Assembly (NCBI GenBank): GCA_900074745.1
Contig: LT598466.1
Coordinates: forward strand, 372,001 to 436,000
Reading direction: 5' to 3'
Source of the DNA: Lachancea mirantina
Lineage: Eukaryota > Ascomycota > Saccharomycetes > Saccharomycetales > Saccharomycetaceae
DNA length: 64,000 nt
The notes under the pieces are model-generated. The model did not search any database. It was given only the letters and a program-made list of their open reading frames with translations, and was not told the DNA's origin. The position numbers and the translations under genes were made by a program. Shown piece after piece: positions 57,384 to 64,000 of this stretch; position 1 is the stretch's first letter; each line of letters opens with the position of its first letter.

Positions 57384-58721
57384 TCACCATCTCATCATGC
57401 TCATATCGGCTCTGATTCTCATGTAGTCCAACAAACCCTCGATTTGTCCGGTAGCAGCGATGGCAATGTCTTGATCCCACAATCTGTCAGAGGCCCATTT
57501 CTTGACATCGCTCACCTCAATAGCATCAATTTTAGCGAAAACGTCAGCAAGAGCTGGCTTGGAACCAAGAGCCAAGGTTTGAGCACCTAAGTTGGTGGCG
57601 ATGCTAGCGTTGTCCTTAGCAGCGGAGGCCAATTTCAATTTTAGTAGTGCCTTACCACGAGCCACTTCGCGAGGAGTGATGGAGACGGTCAATCTGTTCC
57701 ACTGTTTCAAAGTGAAATGAACCATGTCGTCGATTGCGTGGAAGTTGGAAATGACCGTGGAGAAACCCCACAGACCAGAGTCCTTGTAAGACAAAGAGAA
57801 ATGATCGTAAGAGTCACAATCGTGATATTCTTGAATGGTGTCCAAGAGTTTGATACCTTGCAAACGAGAAGCTGGTTCGCTGGCGACAAATGAGCCGAAA
57901 ATTTCAGCGGCCACTTGAGCAACATAGTAGTTTGGAGAAGAGACGGGCTCACCTTCAGCAGCGATGGAGATCCAAGCGGCGGGCAGAGTGTCGTCTCTCA
58001 GTCTAACCTCAGATCCCAAAAAGGAGGATTGCTTCTTTAAAATTGGCTTTTCACCAGAGGCCAAGGAAACCTGAGATTCGACAGCCTTGACAAGCTCATC
58101 GTGAGAAACGTTACCGGACCCCACAATTACGGCGTTAGAGGCCAGAAAGTGGTTCTTGGCAAAGGATTCCAAGTCAGCCTTCTCCAAAGTCTCAATCGCT
58201 TCGCGAGTACCTCTGACGGGCAAACTTAGCGGAGTGTTTTGGAAAGCGGTCGAGTGCAAATGCTCTAGGACTTTGCCGGCATGGTCTTGAGTCTCAAAGG
58301 CGTCCACTTCTTTCAAAACTTGGTCCTTGGAAGCAGCGAAAGAAGCATCGGAAATCCCAGTAGACAATTTTTTTTGCAACAATTCCAACACGCTAGAAGG
58401 TGAAGAACCACGCGAGGTAGCCACATAAGACTGGAAATCACGTCCCACTTGCGAGGACAACAGGAAACCCTGCTGTGCCGTTTGAGCACCGTTTTCAGTA
58501 CGGAACACGTGACCTAGCAAATTGGATACACCGTTATTGTAAGGGTTTTCAGCAGCAGAACCACTGCCGAAAACAACACCGACACTCGAGGTGGCAGAAG
58601 CTGGATTACTTTCGGTGGCTACCACGGTACCATTGGACAGTTTCGTGATTTGGGGTTTTGGGGCCGCCTGCGTGGCAATGGATCTCCTCAGGATCTGCGA
58701 TTTGGAAGCGGTTCTTATCAT
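57384..58721 (-). CDS. COR1: Cor1, core subunit 1 of respiratory complex III
   Basis: Cor1 (QCR1) is a core protein of ubiquinol-cytochrome c reductase, related to the mitochondrial processing peptidase beta subunit but without its active site. The 445-residue product has a presequence (MIRTASKSQILRRSIATQAA), then the M16 fold with QITKLSNGTVVATESNPASA-type start, SVGVVFGSGSAAENPYNNGV and EHLHSTAFQNTPLSLPVRGT. It ends QDIAIAATGQIEGLLDYMRI...MMRW, nearly identical to S. cerevisiae. The zinc-binding HxxEH is absent at the expected place. The in-frame TTG at 58808 was rejected for ATG 58721. S. cerevisiae YBL045C. Confidence 0.96.
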   Translation of the reverse strand: MIRTASKSQILRRSIATQAAPKPQITKLSNGTVVATESNPASATSSVGVVFGSGSAAENPYNNGVSNLLGHVFRTENGAQTAQQGFLLSSQVGRDFQSYVATSRGSSPSSVLELLQKKLSTGISDASFAASKDQVLKEVDAFETQDHAGKVLEHLHSTAFQNTPLSLPVRGTREAIETLEKADLESFAKNHFLASNAVIVGSGNVSHDELVKAVESQVSLASGEKPILKKQSSFLGSEVRLRDDTLPAAWISIAAEGEPVSSPNYYVAQVAAEIFGSFVASEPASRLQGIKLLDTIQEYHDCDSYDHFSLSYKDSGLWGFSTVISNFHAIDDMVHFTLKQWNRLTVSITPREVARGKALLKLKLASAAKDNASIATNLGAQTLALGSKPALADVFAKIDAIEVSDVKKWASDRLWDQDIAIAATGQIEGLLDYMRIRADMSMMRW

Positions 58722-59485
58722 GTGTAGTGTGGTCTGTGGGTATTGACGTTTTATGGATTCGCAGATTCTCCCACTATGGTCTGTAACGTCTTGAGAATGA
58801 GTTTCCAAACACGAGCTTTGTTGGGTCGAATACCGTGAGAAGGTCTTGGTCTATCAGTTGTAGTTGGGTTTATTCTTTAATTTTTTCCTAGTAGTTATAT
58901 CGGATTTTAAGTAAACGACAAGATCTGATTGGTTCGTACCAGGGGATATGGACCAGTAGGTCTTGATCTTACATGGTAGAAACATCTCCGAGGAGGCTTC
59001 ATATGGGATCTTGAGTGGTTTTGAAGTGATTTAAACAATTAGTTTCCCAAGAAATATGTTTCCAGTGTCATTGAAAATTATGTAATGCTAGTAAAAAATT
59101 ATGACAAGAGTGATTATTTATTTTGTGAAGGGAATCTCCAGCGCTGGGTGTGCATAAGGTGCGTAACAGTAGAGTATGCAGTGTCTAAAAGGCTATACTT
59201 TCCTAAGGGGCTAGTGGGCCCCTGTTGCACGTCATCGGGCAAGTCGCTTTGCAAAATTTATTCGTCATATTATACGAAAATGACACAACGATCACGTGAA
59301 CAGATTCTAGCTCTTCTCGGCAGCGACGTGAAGCCCAATGAGACTACCCTGCGTCGCTAGATCAACTGGTGAGTGCCCCGCTATTTTGCAGTTTTTGTTA
59401 AAAATGGTCCGTGGAAACAATGCTTTTTAAATCCATTTGGAATCACACTTCGGTGAGAAAAAATATAATAGAAGGCCGTTGGAGA
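58722..59485. other. COR1 upstream region with an unassigned small ORF
   Basis: 764 bases between COR1 start and FAF1 stop. A plus-strand frame (ATG 59085 or inner ATG 59280, stop at 59360) would encode at most 91 residues, ending MTQRSREQILALLGSDVKPN and a few more. The last 26 residues look protein-like but I do not recognise them, and a CACGTG E-box overlaps at 59293. It is not called as a gene. This gap is also the boundary between the YBL045 and YIL019 neighbourhoods. Confidence 0.4.
58926..58933. promoter_or_regulatory. HAP2/3/4/5-type box upstream of COR1
   Basis: TGATTGGT (reverse complement ACCAATCA) fits the ACCAATNA Hap2/3/4/5 consensus, about 205 bases upstream of the COR1 ATG. 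S. cerevisiae COR1 is a known Hap-regulated respiratory gene, so conservation of this control is likely. Confidence 0.6.
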
Positions 59486-60490
59486 TTATTTCCGACGAGG
59501 TTTGCCATTTACCTTGCCTCTGCTCTTGCCAGAAGATGAAGTCCCATTTATTCTGCGAATTTCCTCTTGCGAAATGACCAATCCATTCCGGGTGGATCTG
59601 CCTATGGAATGGATTTTTGGTCCGCGGTGACGTTTAGCAGACCGCTGGGATTCCTTCATTGCAATGCTCTGGCCTATACGCCTTTCGATGTCCTTGTGGT
59701 ATGTAGCACCGATTTTGCGGAACTCACCTTTCTTCACCCTCGACAGCACGATACCACCCTCGCGCGCATCTTCTTCGAACTTGGCAATCTTCTTGACATG
59801 TTTGTTCACCATGCCCTTGCGTACGTGCATGGGCACTTTCTCTAGCTTACGGTTTTGTCCGTTTGTCGCGGACAGATTGTTCAGTCGCATCTCTAAAGTG
59901 CGTGCGCGTGCTTTGCCCTGCAGTGCGTCGTCGTGATACTCTGCACTGTCTATCGTTTTCATAGTAAGATCTGCACCGCTACTGCCACTGCGGAACGCGC
60001 TTAGCAAGTGCGATTCTTTCAAAAACCTCTGGAGTTCCAAATCATTCTTGAGATTTTCCGCTTCTGTATCCATGTCTTCACTGTCTACCCTCTTAGATTC
60101 GGCCATTTGCGCAGCGCGAGACTCCGCCAGTGCCGATTTTGGCGCCCGTCCACTTCTTACCAATCTCTGCTCCTGCTTCGTCGGGGGAGCATACGAATCA
60201 GTTGGATCTTGAAATTTTATCACTTTAGGTTTCCGTTCTTGAAATTTCTCGTCGCTTTGTTGTATTTCGTCGTCAGAAAACCCTTCAAAACTGTCCCAAT
60301 TGCTGTCAGACTCGTTTTCCGACTCACCTTCGCCGTTATCGCCATCTTCACTGTCTTCACTTTTCTCGCTCCCTAAGTTATCAATTTTGGTTCTGTCTTC
60401 GAACCCCATAGACTCTAAACTGCCGAACTGAGCTTCAAATGCTTTTCTTTGCGCTTCCAACTGTTTTGATAGCTCTTTATCGGTTGCCAT
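59486..60490 (-). CDS. FAF1: Faf1, 18S rRNA maturation factor
   Basis: Faf1 is a nucleolar protein needed for early pre-rRNA cleavages leading to 18S rRNA, associated with Krr1. The 334-residue product starts MATDKELSKQLEAQRKAFEA and has a long acidic region (residues ~42-80, EDSEDGDNGEGESENESDSN). Conserved motifs include SWDSFEGFSDDE-like NWDSFEGFSDDE and PKVIKFQDP. A basic C-terminal half carries RVKKGEFRKIGATYHKDIER and RGPKIHSIGRSTRNGLVIS. Length matches S. cerevisiae (346). Its promoter holds PAC and RRPE motifs, and it is divergent from HIS6 as in S. cerevisiae (YIL019W-YIL020C). Confidence 0.93.
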   Translation of the reverse strand: MATDKELSKQLEAQRKAFEAQFGSLESMGFEDRTKIDNLGSEKSEDSEDGDNGEGESENESDSNWDSFEGFSDDEIQQSDEKFQERKPKVIKFQDPTDSYAPPTKQEQRLVRSGRAPKSALAESRAAQMAESKRVDSEDMDTEAENLKNDLELQRFLKESHLLSAFRSGSSGADLTMKTIDSAEYHDDALQGKARARTLEMRLNNLSATNGQNRKLEKVPMHVRKGMVNKHVKKIAKFEEDAREGGIVLSRVKKGEFRKIGATYHKDIERRIGQSIAMKESQRSAKRHRGPKIHSIGRSTRNGLVISQEEIRRINGTSSSGKSRGKVNGKPRRK

Positions 60491-60539
60491 ATTGGTCTAA
60501 ATTCCTGTCTTTTAGCCTGTTTTGTTGCTTTGATTCTAG

Positions 60540-60561
60540 CTCATCGCATGTCAATTTTTCA
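60540..60561. promoter_or_regulatory. PAC + RRPE elements in the FAF1-HIS6 promoter
   Basis: CTCATCGC (PAC core, reverse orientation) at 60540-60547 and AATTTTTCA (RRPE) at 60553-60561, about 50-70 bases upstream of the FAF1 ATG. They fit control of FAF1 with the ribosome-biogenesis regulon. No Gcn4 site (TGASTCA) was seen in the 189-base gap for HIS6. Confidence 0.7.
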
Positions 60562-60679
60562 CTAATTTTTATGATTTCTTCTTTTCAAAGTGGATATGTC
60601 AAGATCTTGAAGAAACCGTTTTGTCACCAAGAAGTCAAAAACCTAAAGGCACTCAATTAGCTGCCAAACCCCCTCAGTT

Positions 60680-61471
60680 ATGACCAAATTTGTTGGATGT
60701 ATTGATTTACACAATGGGGAGGTTAAACAAATTGTCGGAGGGACCTTAAGAGACGAAGAAACGAGTAATTTAAAGACAAATTTCGTGTCGAAGAGGCCTT
60801 CATCGTTTTATGCTCGTCTTTACCATGAGAAGCACATTGACGGGTGTCATGTAATAAAATTGGGACCTAACAACGACGAAGCAGCAATTGATGCGCTGAA
60901 AGCGGCTCCAGGTTTTCTCCAGGTTGGTGGAGGCATAAATTTGGACAACTGCGAAGAATGGCTGGCTTACGCTAGTAAAATTATTGTGACAAGTTGGCTG
61001 TTTACTACGGAGGGCGATTTTCAAATGAATAGATTGAAGCAGATTTCGAAACAGTGCGGTCCAGAGAGACTTGTGGTTGACTTGAGTTGTAGAAAAGTCG
61101 TGGCAACGGGAACCGTCAAATGGGTTGTCGCGATGAATAAATGGCAGAAACTTACGTCTTTGGAATTGAGCGCACAGACATTCCAGTCGTTGAGTATGTT
61201 CTCTCACGAGTTTCTCATACACGCGGCGGATGTAGAAGGTCTCTGCAGGGGCATAGAAGAAGACCTTGTCGAGCGACTCTACGAATGGACTAAAGATCTG
61301 CCCAACGTGAAAATAGTGTACGCAGGCGGCGCGAAAAGTATCGAAGACCTGGAATTGGTCAGTGGATTGAGCCATGGCAAAGTGGATCTCACTTTTGGCA
61401 GCTCTTTGGACTTGTTTGGCGGTGAATTAGTCAAATTCGAAGACTGCTGCAAATGGAACGAAACTCATTAA
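60680..61471 (+). CDS. HIS6: His6, ProFAR (5'-ProFAR to PRFAR) isomerase of histidine synthesis
   Basis: His6 catalyses the Amadori rearrangement of 5'-ProFAR to PRFAR, the fourth step of histidine biosynthesis, in the cytosol. The 263-residue product is a TIM barrel starting [20 protein letters not shown], with the catalytic Asp at residue 9. Phosphate-binding and strand motifs follow: [42 protein letters not shown] and [15 protein letters not shown]. Length is the family norm (261 in S. cerevisiae). ATG 60680 places the strand-1 Asp correctly. It lies between FAF1 and RPB3 as in YIL019W-YIL021W. Confidence 0.97.
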   Translation: MTKFVGCIDLHNGEVKQIVGGTLRDEETSNLKTNFVSKRPSSFYARLYHEKHIDGCHVIKLGPNNDEAAIDALKAAPGFLQVGGGINLDNCEEWLAYASKIIVTSWLFTTEGDFQMNRLKQISKQCGPERLVVDLSCRKVVATGTVKWVVAMNKWQKLTSLELSAQTFQSLSMFSHEFLIHAADVEGLCRGIEEDLVERLYEWTKDLPNVKIVYAGGAKSIEDLELVSGLSHGKVDLTFGSSLDLFGGELVKFEDCCKWNETH

Positions 61472-61559
61472 TAAATCTAAATCTGTACGTACACCCCTCG
61501 CGATCGTCCATGAGGCAAATTTTTACAGGATAAATTACAAAAGGTTTGCGTATTTGGCA

Positions 61560-62504
61560 TTACCATGCGTCATCGAACCCGGGATTCGCGCTGCCGTCGA
61601 ATTGGGGCGCACCGCCCGCGTACCCCAACCCTGCTTCCGCCTCCATGTTTACACCACCACTTTGTTCTGTGAGACCAGCTGCACCTCCATAATTGACCTT
61701 TTCTTGATCCATTTTCTTCAGCGAAAACAAGATATCCGCGACTTTGTCCTGCAGTGTTTTGATACCGCGAAGCACGACTTGATCTGAGGAAATGGATCCA
61801 ACAGTCTCGACATTCATGAAAAAGGTCGTAGGTTTCGCTTGGTAGTCAAACACGTCGTCGTCGTTGGGGGGGTCTTCGTACTCGCAATTCTTCGATTGAG
61901 GCCATTCTGCCACTTCATCTTGTTCGTACCAGTAGTCGGTGTGCTTCAATTTGTTCCAAGGGTCGTATTCAAATTCTATTGCGGCGGCTGGTGACCACTT
62001 GGCGTGTTCCTTGGATATACCCTTCTTGGCAATGCATTTGAGTTTGAGCTCTTGTCCCTTCCGCAGTTTGCAGATCAACACCCCGTTGCCCTCTTTGTCC
62101 TGTATGATAGGATGCCCAATATTACGTCCCATCAGATTACTCACTATCACCAGATCTTTGGCGTATACGTTCGTAGTCGATTCACTTTCACCAACAGCTT
62201 GCAATGTTAAGACAACAGAGCACCGATCGCAGTGGTCCTCGCAATAACAATCCCTACAGTACACGACGTCGTTTATATCGGTACTCTGCAACGGTATCAA
62301 ACCCAAACGATGCGCTATAAATTCATCGGCCAAAACAGAAGTGTTCACTTCCACTTCTACCGAGTCAATCGCTAAAGTGGGGATTTCAGATATCATAACT
62401 CTTCGAAATGAATTGGCCAACGCCATGTCAACGTTCGACAAAATGAAATCGACATTGTCCTTTGTCGCCTCTCTTATCTTCACCTGTGGACCTTCCTCTG
62501 ACAT
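61560..62504 (-). CDS. RPB3: Rpb3, RNA polymerase II subunit
   Basis: Rpb3 is the alpha-like subunit that pairs with Rpb11 to nucleate RNA polymerase II assembly. The 314-residue product starts [20 protein letters not shown], nearly identical to S. cerevisiae, with [20 protein letters not shown] (alpha motif). The zinc loop [13 protein letters not shown] lies at about 86-98, and [40 protein letters not shown] and a divergent C-terminal tail ending in FDDAW follow. The in-frame extension to 62525 lacks an ATG; 62504 is the start. Length matches the S. cerevisiae 318. YIL021W. Confidence 0.97.
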   Translation of the reverse strand: MSEEGPQVKIREATKDNVDFILSNVDMALANSFRRVMISEIPTLAIDSVEVEVNTSVLADEFIAHRLGLIPLQSTDINDVVYCRDCYCEDHCDRCSVVLTLQAVGESESTTNVYAKDLVIVSNLMGRNIGHPIIQDKEGNGVLICKLRKGQELKLKCIAKKGISKEHAKWSPAAAIEFEYDPWNKLKHTDYWYEQDEVAEWPQSKNCEYEDPPNDDDVFDYQAKPTTFFMNVETVGSISSDQVVLRGIKTLQDKVADILFSLKKMDQEKVNYGGAAGLTEQSGGVNMEAEAGLGYAGGAPQFDGSANPGFDDAW

Positions 62505-63910
62505 TCTTGGCACCCACTGGTTCACGTTTTAAAGCTGGAGTTCAGTTCTACCTCGTCCTGTATTCCCATCGCCTAAAAACAGTCAAATTTTTCAAAGTCA
62601 TATTGAACGAAGGGCCAAACCAACTATCAACATGGAAACTTTTGACCGCTTTTGATCAAAATGAAGGGGGTTGAGGCATGGCTACTGGCCGAATGCCCCA
62701 GGTTGTGAGGAGCCAAAAGCATTGGGATTGGCAGAGATATCTGTGTAACTAGTGGCCAAAATGTAAAGAAAAGATTCGTGAGAAAAGTAGCCGCGTGCGA
62801 CACCTAGAAGTTGCTAATCAATTACAAGTAGTCTTTCTTGGATTTTTGTATTTTTGTATGTCGTTTTCGTGGTAGAAGTTGATGGCATCTTTAAAGCGCG
62901 TAAGCTAGCATGCAAAACTCCTGAATTTCATTTTTTATTGTAGTGTTTATTTCAAACGTCAATGGTCTTCTCGCCGTCAACGCAGGCAGAGATTGCAAAC
63001 TCATTGGAAGCTAATGACTATGTCTGGTAGATCTAATGAACAATTTTTTGAACAATTGCATTAGAAATACAATGACACTTTCACTGCTCCTAGCTGTAAG
63101 AAGGAAGCTAATTTGATCAGGTCTTTCGTTATTCTGTCGCTAGTTGACACTGACACTTGACATAGGTGAAGAATGCAAGCAGTTGGTAAGGTAGAGGTAT
63201 CAGAAGTCAAGTCTAATACGATGAAACAATCAACTTTGAAACGTTAAACCCGAGACTTATGGTTTAAGCTTTAAATAAGCAGTTGACAGTTTACAAATTC
63301 TTGACTACATATTTAAAGACCGCGTTGCCAAGGAACTTAGTGAAAGTCTACACTCAACTTTGCAACGCACGGGTCAAATGTAAGCTTTTCAATCAATGCA
63401 AGCATATCGTGGAAGGCTGCCTTAGCGGAGTGGTGAATTTTCGTTTTCTCGCAAGCACTGTCAACACCATAAACCTTTATATTAACAAACATAGCATGTC
63501 ATTGAACAAATAAGAATGAAACACTAAACATTTTGCAAACATCGAACATCGGTCGAGTTACTAACTTGAGCAACTAGATATTAATTATATTTTCAAGATC
63601 CACTATTATACCGTGTACATGTGTTAGGCATTGTTCTCATTCTATCACGTCCTTTTCGAAAGGCTAAGCAACAGCAGTTCGATCAAAATCATTCGTGGAA
63701 AAGTGAATATCCTGACGATATCACCGAGGTTCAACAGGCAATAACAGCATAATTTATCAACTGGTAACCCAAAGTAACCGCTACTTCAACTGGTTCATCT
63801 CTACTCAAGAATCATCAACGACGTTTCAATTTTCGACACATTGGTTATCACTTGACAAACGTCCTGATAGACACATTAGCCTCTCAAAGACCCATTGATT
63901 TCACCTCAAT
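62505..63910. other. Long divergent intergenic region RPB3 - window-end gene
   Basis: 1.4 kb with no supported gene, AT-rich. The only frame above 75 codons (63283-63513) begins at TTG and is unrecognised. I found no tRNA B box, centromere CDEIII or LTR ends with matching duplications. Confidence 0.4.
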
Positions 63911-64000
63911 ATGCCTTCTCTCAAAGTACCTAGTGTACGGGCAAGAACAGCGATCCCAGACTTGCGATTCGAGCAAACATTTATGAATGCGGTTCGGAAA
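63911..64000 (+). CDS. 5' end of an unrecognised protein-coding gene
   Basis: ATG at 63911 opens a frame that stays open for 30 codons to the window edge, beginning MPSLKVPSVRARTAIPDLRF and continuing in similar protein-like style. It is divergent from RPB3. The N-terminus looks conserved-protein-like (PDLRFEQTFM), but I cannot assign a family from 30 residues. It could still be chance. Confidence 0.5.
   Translation, partial: MPSLKVPSVRARTAIPDLRFEQTFMNAVRK

Overview
The window is a gene-dense budding-yeast (Saccharomycetaceae) chromosome segment. It holds about 30 nearly intronless genes, short intergenic gaps, an RNA polymerase III tRNA-Ser gene with upstream Ty-like LTR remains, and spliceosomal signals of yeast type (GTATGT, TACTAAC). 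The standard code gives normal proteins. Most proteins are recognisable at once as orthologues of Saccharomyces cerevisiae proteins. From about 1 to 47.5 kb the order is a one-to-one interleaving of two S. cerevisiae regions, the YHR076-086 and YDR322-333 neighbourhoods, and a single gene (22287-26273) stands for the pair LAM4/YSP2. That is the arrangement expected in a lineage that did not pass through the yeast whole-genome duplication (Lachancea, Zygosaccharomyces, Torulaspora or Kluyveromyces type). I cannot name the species.

Layout. 1-47.5 kb: NAM8 (cut by the window edge), IPI1, RQC1, STE12, SAM35, IRC3, KSP1, GPI8, UBX5, LRP1, PEX3, SKP1, LAM4/YSP2, IRE1, YCG1, an intergenic stretch with a solo LTR, UTP4, the YHR078W orthologue, PEP7, NMD2 (with an intron), PTC7 (with a retainable intron), TIM11 and MRPL35. 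48-52.8 kb: DFG5, BCH1 and TAF9, a block that lies together on S. cerevisiae chromosome XIII. 52.8-54.3 kb: LTR remains and tRNA-Ser(AGA). 54.4-55.6 kb: a VanZ-like membrane protein gene that appears to need +1 ribosomal frameshifting, and RSM7. 56-58.7 kb: PSY4 and COR1. 59.5-62.5 kb: FAF1, HIS6 and RPB3. 63.9-64 kb: the first 30 codons of an unrecognised gene.

The genes are housekeeping: ribosome biogenesis (IPI1, UTP4, FAF1, LRP1), mitochondrial translation and respiration (MRPL35, RSM7, TIM11, COR1, IRC3, SAM35), secretion and cell wall (GPI8, DFG5, BCH1, IRE1, PEP7), signalling and transcription (STE12, KSP1, PTC7, PSY4, TAF9, RPB3), and RNA or protein quality control (NMD2, RQC1, UBX5, SKP1). 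The three ribosome-biogenesis genes IPI1, UTP4 and FAF1 each carry PAC plus RRPE promoter elements. COR1 and TIM11 each have a HAP-type ACCAATNA box.

The most notable observations are: (1) a two-frame VanZ-like gene whose frames overlap in a 26-nt window containing the heptamer CTT AGG C, identical to the Ty1/ABP140 +1 frameshift signal; (2) PTC7 with a perfect 5' splice site and branch point inside an open frame, so that splicing or retention would toggle a membrane segment; (3) GPI8 ending before the C-terminal membrane anchor of its S. cerevisiae orthologue; (4) a solo LTR with an intact 5-bp target duplication; (5) a tandem array of PAC cores in the UTP4 leader. All identifications rest on reading the translated sequence and on recalled family knowledge; no database search was run.
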